Positions 1-7,000 are shown, counted from the stretch's first letter. The stretch is DNA of 16,387 bases from Candidatus Curtissbacteria bacterium RIFCSPLOWO2_01_FULL_41_18 (GCA_001776475.1 MFBQ01000002.1:1-16387); one strand, 5' to 3'. The notes: generated by a model from the letters alone, not told the origin. Translations and numbers: made by a program.

Positions 1-1053
1 GTAGTCTTGTAAATTGCCTACCTCCAAAACACTTTCTTGACGGGTAGCGTCCAGTACGACCCGTCTGATGTTTTGCGGTTCAATTTTGGTTCCAAGTTTG
101 ACAAAAAGCGGGATTTCTTCGTCTGTAATATCGGTATCGATGGATTGTCCAAATGTTTTGGCTAAATCTATGATCGTTTTGGGACTAGTAAGCGTTTGGG
201 ATGATAAAACTTTCTGGCGGAAAGCCAAAATGACTTTGTGTTGACGTGCGGATCTGGCAAAGTCGGAGCCTTCATTGTTTGTTCCGTAGCGGGATCTGAC
301 AAATTTTAAAGCAGTTGTCCCATCCATGTGGGCCTGACCCTTTTGAAAGCTGAGCGTTTCGTAGCGGCATGTAAAAGGGTCATTATCTGGAGTAATCTTG
401 TCAAGCGGCATTGCCGATCCGGTTGCATCCTTAACAACTTGCTGGCGGGCACCGTCCTTTTCCTCAGTTTCCAGTGTCAAACCGCAAAGGTCGTCCTCCT
501 TGCCCTCAATTGGATAGTGGGAATCAACAAAAGAGTTTTCGACATCGATATCCAGACCACCAACTAAGTCAACTGCTTGGACAAATCCGCCAAAATCAAC
601 GCGAATTGCATAGTGAATCGGAATACCCAGAAGCCGGCTGAGGGTATCTTTAGCAAGCTTTAAGCCCTGCCCTTTTGCCTGACCAAAGGCATAGGCGGTG
701 TTGATTTTGGCGCCAATGTCTGGAGCCCAAAGATCGCGGGGGATAGAAATTAGTAGGACATCTTGGTCATTTTTGTCGATGGAGGCTAAAATCATGGTAT
801 CTGAAAGGTCAGGACCGTCATGACCTGAACCGCTTGTTCCTAAAACAAGTAAGTTGGTTCGACCTTTGTAAGAGTTAAGACCAGTGTTGGTAATTAGCTG
901 GACAACAGTTTTCGGACCTTTTAAAACAAGTTTTTCGATGTTTAGGAGGCGAAAAATTGCTAAAGTGAATATAGCCAAAATAAACGTCAAAAAAAAGATT
1001 TTGAAGATATTAGTTTTCTTTTTCGGATGAGGTCGTACGCCGATTTCTCTCAT
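1..1053 (-). CDS. LytR-CpsA-Psr (LCP) family glycopolymer transferase, C-terminus cut by window edge
   Basis: LCP proteins attach undecaprenyl-phosphate-linked glycopolymers to peptidoglycan or surface proteins outside the membrane. Translating the minus strand from the ATG at 1053 gives 351 codons open to base 1. A basic N-terminus is followed by one membrane segment (about residues 16-36). The LCP domain motifs come in order: Asp85 in SDTMIL, IPRD (104-107), KINTAYAFG (116-124), DFGGFVQAVDLVGG (153-166), HMDGTTALKFVRSR (242-255) and DFARSARQ (264-271). These include the Asp and Arg residues that bind Mg-pyrophosphate in the family. A cysteine-containing insertion (about 183-230) lies before the HMDG motif. 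The start is 10 nt after the stop of the isomerase gene with no Shine-Dalgarno sequence, so it is probably the third gene of the thioredoxin operon. The missing C-terminus cannot be judged. Confidence 0.93.
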   Translation of the reverse strand, partial: MREIGVRPHPKKKTNIFKIFFLTFILAIFTLAIFRLLNIEKLVLKGPKTVVQLITNTGLNSYKGRTNLLVLGTSGSGHDGPDLSDTMILASIDKNDQDVLLISIPRDLWAPDIGAKINTAYAFGQAKGQGLKLAKDTLSRLLGIPIHYAIRVDFGGFVQAVDLVGGLDIDVENSFVDSHYPIEGKEDDLCGLTLETEEKDGARQQVVKDATGSAMPLDKITPDNDPFTCRYETLSFQKGQAHMDGTTALKFVRSRYGTNNEGSDFARSARQHKVILAFRQKVLSSQTLTSPKTIIDLAKTFGQSIDTDITDEEIPLFVKLGTKIEPQNIRRVVLDATRQESVLEVGNLQDY

Positions 1054-1063
1054 AGAATTAAAA

Positions 1064-1726
1064 TTATTTGAGGGCTTCCAGAATGCCGATGAATTTTTGA
1101 GGATCTAGACTATTTGTCGCCCCAACCAGTACTCCTTGGACATTGTCCACGACAAATGATTTGACGTTTTCGGCTGACACTGAACCGCCATATAAAATAG
1201 TGTACTGGCCGCGAGCTCTTAGCTTTTGGGCAACGACTTTGACATTTTCGGGGGTGTCGGGATTGCCTGTGCCGATTGCAAAAACCGGTTCATAGGCAAC
1301 AATTTCTACATTGTCGGGAATCGGCGTTTGTTCGTTTTGGACACAAAAAATAGGTTCAAGTCCAGCTTCCTTCGCTCTTTTGACCTTTTCTTTTAAAACA
1401 TCGTCGTCCTCTTTAAGAAGAGTTCTTCTTTCGGAATGACCGATAATTACGAATTTAACAATATCGGCAATCTGGCTTGCAGCCACCTCACCTGTATGAT
1501 TGCCCCGTTCAAAACGGGAAATATCTTGAGAACCAAGTTTGATATTGATTCCATCGTGAGAAATTTTCTGATAAACTACCGCCAAAAATGGATAGGATGG
1601 GCAGAAAATAATAGTGCCGTCAAATCTCTGGGCAGATTCTGCAATTTCATCGACCCAGGATATTACTTCTTCCAAAGAATCATTTTCTTTGTGATTTGCT
1701 ACGAGCAAAGGTAGTCTTTCACTCAT
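1064..1726 (-). CDS. tpiA: Triosephosphate isomerase, compact form
   Basis: Interconverts dihydroxyacetone phosphate and glyceraldehyde 3-phosphate in glycolysis, in the cytoplasm. I chose the ATG at 1726, giving 220 residues, because it overlaps the thioredoxin stop (ATGAGTGA, 8 nt) and puts the substrate-binding pair at N11 and K13 as in standard TIMs. The upstream start at 1771 lies wholly inside the thioredoxin gene. Visible motifs are ANHKEN (10-15), IIGHSERR with catalytic His97 (94-101), YEPVFAIGTG with catalytic Glu146 and loop 6 (145-154), YGGSV (179-183) and the phosphate loop GVLVGATN (198-205). His97 and Glu146 are 49 residues apart, against about 70 in ordinary bacterial TIMs, so the helix-5 region is strongly shortened, as in archaeal enzymes. 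The HSERR and IGTG signatures are nevertheless bacterial in style. Confidence 0.95.
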   Translation of the reverse strand: MSERLPLLVANHKENDSLEEVISWVDEIAESAQRFDGTIIFCPSYPFLAVVYQKISHDGINIKLGSQDISRFERGNHTGEVAASQIADIVKFVIIGHSERRTLLKEDDDVLKEKVKRAKEAGLEPIFCVQNEQTPIPDNVEIVAYEPVFAIGTGNPDTPENVKVVAQKLRARGQYTILYGGSVSAENVKSFVVDNVQGVLVGATNSLDPQKFIGILEALK

Positions 1727-1982
1727 GTTTGGAGATAAGTCTGACAAAATTTTCTTTCTGGGTGGCACCAATTATTCTTTCGACTTCTTGATTATCTTTC
1801 ATAAAAATGTACGTCGGAATAGACATGACCTGGAATTGAGCTGCCTTTTCTTGATTTTCGTCGACGTTGATCTTTTCAAATTGCACTTTGCCGACAAATT
1901 CCTTTTCAAGTTCATCAATTAAAGGCTCCATGAATTTACATGGTCCGCACCACTCGGCCCAGAAATCTAAAACCTTGATCAT
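1719..1982 (-). CDS. Thioredoxin, short form
   Basis: A small cytoplasmic thiol-disulfide oxidoreductase of 87 residues. The redox motif WCGPC is at 11-15, after the strand MIKVLDFWAE, and the cis-proline motif SIPT is at 54-57. Standard thioredoxins have about 105 residues. Here the first strand and helix before the central FWAEWCGPC strand are missing, which is common in minimal thioredoxins but still reduces the fold. No signal peptide or membrane segment is seen. It is the first gene of a minus-strand operon with triosephosphate isomerase (8-nt overlap) and the LCP gene. A weak -10 (TAATAT) lies 6 nt before the ATG, so the transcript may be leaderless. A second perfect TATAAT lies further upstream. 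A trxA designation would be reasonable but is not certain. Confidence 0.93.
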   Translation of the reverse strand: MIKVLDFWAEWCGPCKFMEPLIDELEKEFVGKVQFEKINVDENQEKAAQFQVMSIPTYIFMKDNQEVERIIGATQKENFVRLISKHE

Positions 1983-2084
1983 GTTGTGATATTATTGCTC
2001 AAAAGATTCGACTTTACAAAATTTACCAACGATCACTGTTATTTTAAATGATTATATCTTTGAGCAACAAGAGGCTGAAGCGTA
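1983..2084. promoter_or_regulatory. Divergent promoter region between thioredoxin and uvrD, with inverted repeat
   Basis: This 102-bp AT-rich spacer separates two genes read outward. On the minus strand TATAAT (2051-2056) and TAATAT (1989-1994, 6 nt before the thioredoxin ATG) are candidate -10 boxes. On the plus strand the candidates are TTTACA (2013-2018) with an 18-nt spacer to TGTTAT (2037-2042), or the TATAT stretch near 2054. A near-perfect inverted repeat frames the region: TTGCTCAAAAGAT (1995-2007) and ATCTTTGAGCAA (2056-2067), differing by one A/T. Its arms overlap candidate -10 elements, so it could be an operator. The helicase gene has a Shine-Dalgarno-like AGAGG at about 2070-2074, 10 nt before its ATG. 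Confidence 0.5.
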
Positions 2085-3932
2085 ATGAGTCACAAATTAC
2101 TTTCCGATCTTGATCTTGCACAGATTGAAGCTGTTAAACAAACTGACGGGCCGGTTTTGATTTTGGCCGGAGCCGGTAGTGGCAAAACAAGAGTGCTGAC
2201 GTACAAAGTTGCTTACCTAATTTCGCAAGGGGTAGATCCTGCCCATATTTTAGCGGTGACTTTTACCAATAAAGCAGCCAATGAGATGCGCGGGCGGGTG
2301 ATTAGGCTGCTGGGTAATTGGACAACTGGATCCAAGAAAAAAGATAAACCCAAAAACCTAATAGCCCAAAAACCTAATAGCCTAAGCCTGCCTTTTGTTG
2401 GTACTTTTCATGCTTTTTGTGCCAAGATACTTCGAATTGAGGGTAAATACATCGGATTGCCAACCGGTTATTTAATTTATGATGACGATGATTCGCTTTC
2501 CTTAGTTAAAAAAATAATGAAAGACGTGGATATTTCGACAAAAAATTTCCGCCCAAGTTCTATTCTTTCGGCAATTTCCTCTGCCAAAAACGAAATGATC
2601 GATAGCGCTGCCTATTTTGATGTTGCCCGAGGACCATTTGCTGAAACAGCAGCAAGAGTATATGTACTTTATCAAAAAGAACTTCAAAAAATCGGTGCTT
2701 GTGATTTTGATGACTTACTTACCAAGACTGTCGAGCTTTTTGAAAAAGTCCCGCAAGTACTTGCCAAATACTCGGGCAGATTTAGATATGTATTGGTAGA
2801 TGAATATCAAGATGTCAACACTGTTCAGTATGTTCTCACTAAGCAGCTTGCCTCCAAATATGGAAACCTGACTGTTGTTGGCGATGCTTCGCAAGCCATT
2901 TATTCCTTTCGCGGCGCCGATTTTCGCAACATTTTAAATTTTGAAAACGATTTTGGCGATACGAAAGTTTTTAATTTGGAGCAAAATTATCGCAGCACTC
3001 AAACAATTTTGGATGCAGCTAACGCGGTCATTGCCAAAAACAGCTCTCACCCTGTTTTAAAACTTTGGACAAAGAATAAGTCCGGAGAAAAAATTAATAT
3101 TTACAATGCGACAAGTGAGGTGGATGAAGCAAATTTTATTGTAGAGAGGATTTTAAATTCTAGCAAACACTTTGGCGCTTTTTCAGTGCTTTACAGAACC
3201 AACGCCCAATCACGGGTAGTTGAGGAAAGCTTATTGCATGCTTCCATCCCTTATAGAATTTACGGAGGTACTCGCTTTTACGAGCGAAAAGAAGTTAAGG
3301 ATGTGCTGGCTTACTTGCGGCTGATTGCTAATCCTGCTGATTCAATCTCTCGAACTCGAATTGAAAAACTAGGCAAGGGCCGACTAAAAAAATATTTGGA
3401 GATGGTCAAAAAGCTCAAAAATGCATCTCGTATCCCACCTATTACACTTATTGACAAAATTCTGGAAGCAACAGAATATTTGAAATTAATCGACGATGGC
3501 ACAGAGCAGGGACTGATGCGGGTGGAAAACGTTAAGGAATTGCGGTCCGTTGCCGCCGATTTTGAGAACTTGCAAACATTTCTGGAAAACGTAGCGCTGA
3601 TGGAGGGCATGACAACGCCGGAAAAATCTTACGAGGGTAAAGTTGATACTAATTCGGTAACTTTGATGACGATTCATGCAGCCAAAGGCTTGGAGTTTGA
3701 AAATGTTTTTATTGTGGGGATGGAAGAAGGTTTATTCCCCCATTCCCGCTCGATGCTTGACCCTGCGGAAATTGAAGAAGAAAGAAGGCTTGCCTATGTC
3801 GGTATGACGCGCGCCAAACAAAAACTTTATCTTTCATATGCAACTCAACGGCTCTATTTTGGAACAACTTCTTCTAATCTAGTTTCGCGGTTTGTGGTGG
3901 ATATACCGGAAGAGTTAATAGCAGCTATTTAG
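2085..3932 (+). CDS. UvrD/PcrA-family superfamily 1 DNA helicase, short C-terminus
   Basis: An ATP-driven 3'-5' single-stranded DNA translocase and helicase of the kind used in excision repair and conflict resolution. In 615 residues it shows the SF1A motifs: Walker A GAGSGKT (29-35), Ia VTFTNKAANEM (58-68), GTFHAF (106-111), Walker B VDEYQD (238-243), III GDASQAIYSFRGA (266-278), IV QNYRST (300-305), V TIHAAKGLEF (529-538) and VI EEERRLAYVGMTRAK (564-578). The protein ends just after the SRFVVDIPEEL stretch. It therefore lacks the roughly 70-100-residue C-terminal extension with the Tudor-like domain that binds RNA polymerase in PcrA/UvrD. Residues 81-101 form a Lys/Asn/Pro-rich loop encoded partly by a 16-bp tandem repeat. 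The ATG at 2085 has AGAGG 10 nt upstream. Whether it is uvrD, pcrA or a rep-like paralogue cannot be settled by eye. Confidence 0.95.
   Translation: MSHKLLSDLDLAQIEAVKQTDGPVLILAGAGSGKTRVLTYKVAYLISQGVDPAHILAVTFTNKAANEMRGRVIRLLGNWTTGSKKKDKPKNLIAQKPNSLSLPFVGTFHAFCAKILRIEGKYIGLPTGYLIYDDDDSLSLVKKIMKDVDISTKNFRPSSILSAISSAKNEMIDSAAYFDVARGPFAETAARVYVLYQKELQKIGACDFDDLLTKTVELFEKVPQVLAKYSGRFRYVLVDEYQDVNTVQYVLTKQLASKYGNLTVVGDASQAIYSFRGADFRNILNFENDFGDTKVFNLEQNYRSTQTILDAANAVIAKNSSHPVLKLWTKNKSGEKINIYNATSEVDEANFIVERILNSSKHFGAFSVLYRTNAQSRVVEESLLHASIPYRIYGGTRFYERKEVKDVLAYLRLIANPADSISRTRIEKLGKGRLKKYLEMVKKLKNASRIPPITLIDKILEATEYLKLIDDGTEQGLMRVENVKELRSVAADFENLQTFLENVALMEGMTTPEKSYEGKVDTNSVTLMTIHAAKGLEFENVFIVGMEEGLFPHSRSMLDPAEIEEERRLAYVGMTRAKQKLYLSYATQRLYFGTTSSNLVSRFVVDIPEELIAAI
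2349..2380. repeat. 16-bp perfect tandem repeat inside the helicase gene
   Basis: The unit CCCAAAAACCTAATAG occurs twice head to tail (2349-2364 and 2365-2380), followed by a partial third copy starting CCTAA. Because 16 is not a multiple of 3, the copies are read in different frames (NLIAQ, then KPNSL). It encodes part of a low-complexity loop between helicase motifs Ia and GTFHAF. Confidence 0.9.
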
Positions 3933-4420
3933 AAATTAATTTCTTGATCTATCGAGTCTCGAAGCCTTAGTTGACCAAGACGTAATAAAGTCATACTTAG
4001 TTCTCTTGCATTTTCGTCTATTCTTGCATCTTCTCCGCTTACACCCCCTGAAGTCCATGTTCGAAGCCTAATTTCTCTCTGTGCGACTAACATCCGCGCG
4101 GTTCTGTAGAGTTGCCCTAGCATCATGACCTGTCTTTCATTAATAGGTCGGACGTGTTCTATCTCAATTTCCCACGGTTTTTCTGTTAGACCCTGAATTG
4201 AATCATGTTGACCTAGAAGTGCTAAAATCACACCTTCAATCTCCATCGCACCGATTAATCTCCCTTCGTCTGCGTAAAGATTTCTAAGATCTATTTTTTC
4301 AGCCGCTCGAAGGTGTCTCTGATACGTCATCGCTAGCATTTTAGTATCGTGTTCGCTGTATTGCTTAATCGGGTCAATAAATGACTCCGGTTTAGATACG
4401 GGTGTTGTTTCAGCTACCAT
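3929..4420 (-). CDS. Hypothetical protein, helical, leaderless gene
   Basis: I do not recognise this family. The 163-residue protein starting MVAETTPVSKPESF has no signal peptide or membrane segment. It looks mostly alpha-helical and rich in Arg, Glu and Leu (e.g. QLYRTARMLVAQREIRLR and MTLLRLGQLRLRDS). An upstream TTG in frame at 4459 would add 13 residues, but that TTG is the first part of a perfect -35 box, so I take the ATG at 4420. Its stop (TAA, 3929-3931) overlaps the stop of the converging helicase gene (TAG, 3930-3932). A textbook promoter sits immediately upstream and leaves only a few nucleotides of leader. Function unknown; soluble and cytoplasmic is all that can be inferred. Confidence 0.75.
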   Translation of the reverse strand: MVAETTPVSKPESFIDPIKQYSEHDTKMLAMTYQRHLRAAEKIDLRNLYADEGRLIGAMEIEGVILALLGQHDSIQGLTEKPWEIEIEHVRPINERQVMMLGQLYRTARMLVAQREIRLRTWTSGGVSGEDARIDENARELSMTLLRLGQLRLRDSIDQEINF

Positions 4421-4430
4421 AATAGAGCGG

Positions 4431-4459
4431 ATTGTAACGCACGGCAAAAGGTTTGTCAA
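4431..4459 (-). promoter_or_regulatory. Sigma70-type promoter, leaderless start, for the 163-aa hypothetical gene
   Basis: Read on the minus strand: TTGACA (4454-4459), a 17-nt spacer, TACAAT (4431-4436), then 10 nt to the ATG at 4420. Transcription should begin about 3-4 nt before the ATG. No Shine-Dalgarno sequence fits in so short a leader. Confidence 0.8.
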
Positions 4460-4494
4460 CTATGGGGTTGAATTTAAACCATATCTCCAGCTTT

Positions 4495-4503
4495 TGTTAA
4501 AAT
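4495..4503 (+). promoter_or_regulatory. Extended -10 promoter, leaderless GTG start, for the NqrB/RnfD-like gene
   Basis: TGTTAAAAT is an extended -10 (TGn plus TAAAAT, 4498-4503) and lies 5 nt before the GTG start at 4509. A weak -35, TTAAAC (4474-4479), is 18 nt upstream of the hexamer. No Shine-Dalgarno sequence is present. The same nine bases occur before another GTG start at 11618 on the minus strand. Confidence 0.6.
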
Positions 4504-4508
4504 GAATT

Positions 4509-5288
4509 GTGAACTTGAAGGCTCTCTGGTATGACAGTAAGGTTCATGTAGGCCTTACCCTCTTTTTAATTTGGCTTCTGGCCATTTGGCAATTTAGGAC
4601 TGACCTAAATATCCTTCGAATTATTCTTTATCCCATTTTGGCAATTTTCACAATTGCACTTTTTGATGTTGGGTTAACTCATCTTAGGTATCGAAAAAAT
4701 TACCTGCCGACAGCGACAGTTGTTTCCGGATTTTTGATTGGACTTATACTTGCGCCATCTGAGCCAATTTGGGTAATTATCGCCGCCTCGATTTTGGTTT
4801 CTTTTTCCAAGCAGTTTATAGCTTTCGGAATCCGCCGGCACATTCTCAATCCGGCTGCATTTGGAATCATAGGGGTTAATCTAATTTTTGACACTACTGT
4901 TTCCTGGTGGGGTGTTGCTTGGGGCTGGTTCCCGCTTGTGATATTAGTACCGCTAATGCTAAGAATTCTGTGGCGACTGCACCGACTATATTTACCGATT
5001 GGGTTTTTAACTTTTTATGCGCTTTATTTATTGATTAGTCAGCCTTTCGATTTTGTCATAAGAACATTAACTGACCCCACTGTTTTGATGTTTGCACTAG
5101 TGATGCTACCTGAACCAGTAACCTCGCCAGTCAATGGATATTTTAAATACGGATTTGGAGTATTTGTGGCAATTATTGCAATCATATTTTCGAATTTTGG
5201 TAAACTTTCAGAAATTTTCTTACCAGCACTCTTATTTTCAAACCTGGTAACCTTTTATTTAATTAAAATTCAAAAGTATTCTAAATGA
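4509..5288 (+). CDS. Orphan NqrB/RnfD-family membrane protein
   Basis: A 259-residue, very hydrophobic protein with about 8-9 membrane segments. It matches the NQR2/RnfD/RnfE pattern in spaced motifs: TVVSGFLIGLILAP (about 69-82), KQFIAFGIRRHILNPAAFG (about 101-119), WWGVAWGW (about 132-139), and DPTVLMFALVMLPEPVTSP, which corresponds to the TDPVTSP region of RnfD/NqrB. In Rnf and Na+-NQR complexes this subunit carries a covalently bound FMN on the Thr of an SGAT-type motif. I cannot find such a motif here, and no other rnf/nqr genes are nearby, so electron transport in a classical Rnf complex is unlikely. The start is GTG at 4509; no in-frame ATG lies near it. It converges on the surface-protein gene with a 23-nt gap. 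Substrate and role are unknown. Confidence 0.72.
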   Translation: MNLKALWYDSKVHVGLTLFLIWLLAIWQFRTDLNILRIILYPILAIFTIALFDVGLTHLRYRKNYLPTATVVSGFLIGLILAPSEPIWVIIAASILVSFSKQFIAFGIRRHILNPAAFGIIGVNLIFDTTVSWWGVAWGWFPLVILVPLMLRILWRLHRLYLPIGFLTFYALYLLISQPFDFVIRTLTDPTVLMFALVMLPEPVTSPVNGYFKYGFGVFVAIIAIIFSNFGKLSEIFLPALLFSNLVTFYLIKIQKYSK

Positions 5289-5311
5289 GTAATAGGAACG
5301 AAAAGAAGGAC

Positions 5312-5809
5312 TTAAGATTTATTAAGATACAAGCCCCAGCTGCCCATAAATAATAATACTAATCCAGCGCCTAAAAAAATAATTGTTGGGCTCATGTTAC
5401 CAGCAGGAGGAAGAGTGCTGGCACTAGCACTGGCGATTTCTTCCGGCAGGGAACCAATAGTTAAAATAAATGAGGCGGATTGGGTGTTTGAAGTAACGGA
5501 TACTTGATTATCACCGCTTAAAGCAGTTGTCGGGGTCCACGACCAATTACCGGAACTGTCGGCAGTTGCGGTGAGCGTTTGGGAACCAACAGTTCCATTA
5601 ACTTGTGCTTGGGCTGTTGTAATACCGGAAAAAGTTGGTGATTGTGATGTTACCCAAAACTGCTTAGCACCCTGGATAAAAGTAGCTCCACCGATTGATG
5701 AAATTAATCCTGATCCAGCAAAAACAGTTGTTACGTACAAGTAGAAGGTGGAGCCGAATAAGGATATAAGAAAAAAGATAGGCTTAAAACGCTTAACAAT
5801 TTGTGTCAT
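5312..5809 (-). CDS. Small Ig-like surface protein with LPPAG-type C-terminal anchor
   Basis: The 165-residue protein has the layout of a cell-surface anchored protein. It has a basic N-terminus and hydrophobic signal or anchor segment (about 10-30, ending near VFAG). An Ig-like beta-sandwich follows (about 48-118), rich in Thr, Ser, Gly and Val, with typical phrases such as VNGTVGSQTLTATADSSGNWSWTP. A Ser/Ala-rich linker (121-132) leads to LPPAGN (133-138), a single membrane helix (141-163) and a short tail NKS. The LPxxG, helix, basic-tail order resembles sortase substrates, but the motif is not canonical LPxTG and the tail has only one Lys. It could equally be a simple two-helix membrane protein. 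A plausible promoter lies upstream on the minus strand. No sortase gene is in the window. Confidence 0.8.
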   Translation of the reverse strand: MTQIVKRFKPIFFLISLFGSTFYLYVTTVFAGSGLISSIGGATFIQGAKQFWVTSQSPTFSGITTAQAQVNGTVGSQTLTATADSSGNWSWTPTTALSGDNQVSVTSNTQSASFILTIGSLPEEIASASASTLPPAGNMSPTIIFLGAGLVLLFMGSWGLYLNKS

Positions 5810-5828
5810 TTGGGCAGATCTATTCTCA

Positions 5829-5857
5829 ATGATAGTAAGATATGCGATTTATTGCAA
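5829..5857 (-). promoter_or_regulatory. Promoter candidate for the Ig-like surface protein
   Basis: On the minus strand TTGCAA (5852-5857), a 17-nt spacer and TATCAT (5829-5834) make a good sigma70-type match. The predicted leader before the ATG at 5809 is about 12 nt, longer than at the leaderless genes. The 5810-5925 spacer also holds the promoter of the divergent FemX gene, possibly the extended -10 TGGTAGGAT at 5886-5894 on the plus strand. Confidence 0.5.
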
Positions 5858-5925
5858 ATAAACATGCTATTTTATATTCTATCAGTGGTAGGATAATAAT
5901 CAAGTGAATTATAGAGATTAAAATT

Positions 5926-6939
5926 ATGATTGTTCGCGAGATTGCCCAAAACGAAAAGGGAGAATATAACAAATATGTTTCTCATGTGGTTCAATCATGG
6001 GAATGGGGAGAGTTTCGTAAAAGTACAGGTCTGGAACTTGTGCGTCTTGGCCACTATCAAGGAAACAGGCTTATAAGTGCTTACCAAATGACATTGCATA
6101 AGGTTCCGCTATTTTCCGGCAAAATTGGTTATTTACCTAAAGGGCCTTTACCAGATAAAGAGATGGTGAGAGCACTTCGTGATCTAGCAATAAGACGAAA
6201 CGTAGCTTTTATAAAAATTGAACCCAATGTAATTATTAGTGGACAACAGACAGCTTACAGCCAACAGCTTGAAAAATTGGGGCTTTATCCGTCTAAAAAA
6301 TCACTATTTACAAAGCATAACTTTCTGATTGATTTAACTAAAAGCGAGGATAGCCTACTTTCTGCGATGCAGCCTAAAACTCGCTATAACATTGGTATTG
6401 CCCAACGATACGGAGTCCAAGTCTACGAAAGTACAACAGATAAGGATTTTGAAATTTATCTAAAGCTTTATTTTGAGACAACAAAGCGGCAAAAATACTT
6501 TGGTCATACGCCAGAATACCATCGCTTGGCTTGGAAAACACTAATGCCCGCCAAGATGGCGAGGCTTTTAATTGCCAAATATATGGAAAAGCCGCTGGTA
6601 GCCTGGATGCTTTTCAACTTTGGCGACACTATTTATTACCCTTATGGCGGATCTTCAAATGAGCATAAAGAAGTGATGGCTTCAAATTTGGTTTGCTGGG
6701 AAGCAATGCGCATTGGGAAAAGGCTGGGTCTTAAAACATTTGACATGTGGGGAGCCCTAGGGCCAAACGCAAAAGAAAATGATGCCTGGTATGGATTTCA
6801 TAAATTTAAGGCAGGTTACGGTGGCCTGCTAGTTGAATATGCAGGAACTTATGATCTGATTTTGAAGAATGCTCTTTACAAAAGCCTCAACTTTGCCGAT
6901 AAGTTAAGGTGGGTTTATTTAAGGGCTCGAAATAGGTAA
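5926..6939 (+). CDS. FemX/FemAB-family peptidoglycan interpeptide-bridge aminoacyltransferase
   Basis: FemAB-type enzymes transfer an amino acid from aminoacyl-tRNA to the peptide stem of a peptidoglycan precursor at the inner face of the membrane. The 337-residue protein shows the duplicated GNAT-like pattern of the family. Motifs are SWEWGEFRKSTG near the N-terminus, GKIGYLPKGPLP (about 65-76), FLIDLTKSEDSLLSAMQPKTRYNIGIAQRYGV (about 133-164), YYPYGGSS and MASNLVCWEAM (about 240-265), and FDMWGALGP with FHKFKAGYGG near the C-terminus. The usual coiled-coil arm seen in Staphylococcus FemA is not evident, as in the simpler FemX/Weissella type. It lies near other envelope genes (LCP, Ig-like, PBP) but not in an operon with them. 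No strong Shine-Dalgarno sequence; AGAG is 9-12 nt before the ATG. The amino acid transferred cannot be told from sequence. Confidence 0.92.
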   Translation: MIVREIAQNEKGEYNKYVSHVVQSWEWGEFRKSTGLELVRLGHYQGNRLISAYQMTLHKVPLFSGKIGYLPKGPLPDKEMVRALRDLAIRRNVAFIKIEPNVIISGQQTAYSQQLEKLGLYPSKKSLFTKHNFLIDLTKSEDSLLSAMQPKTRYNIGIAQRYGVQVYESTTDKDFEIYLKLYFETTKRQKYFGHTPEYHRLAWKTLMPAKMARLLIAKYMEKPLVAWMLFNFGDTIYYPYGGSSNEHKEVMASNLVCWEAMRIGKRLGLKTFDMWGALGPNAKENDAWYGFHKFKAGYGGLLVEYAGTYDLILKNALYKSLNFADKLRWVYLRARNR

Positions 6940-7000
6940 CTTAACTTGCGGTCCTGAGGGCCTAAAACTTAGATGGATAATGCTGAGGATGAAAAGATAG

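Noticed and set aside
328..567. Plus-strand open frame of 79 codons opposite the LCP gene
   Set aside because: Lies fully antisense to a strongly motif-supported LCP coding region; no promoter or family likeness.
1727..1771. N-terminal extension of triosephosphate isomerase from an upstream start
   Set aside because: It would overlap the thioredoxin gene by 53 nt and add residues before the fold; the ATG at 1726 gives standard N11/K13 numbering.
3931..3944. AT-only palindrome as a bidirectional terminator
   Set aside because: It contains no G/C stem and lies in the coding end of the minus gene; kept only as an observation.
4421..4459. Longer form of the 163-aa hypothetical protein from the TTG at 4459
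   Set aside because: The TTG is the -35 TTGACA and the added codons cover the -10, so they are not transcribed.
6950..6964. Hairpin GGTCC-TGA-GGGCC after the FemX gene as a terminator
   Set aside because: The stem needs a G-U pair and no T-run follows; too weak to call.
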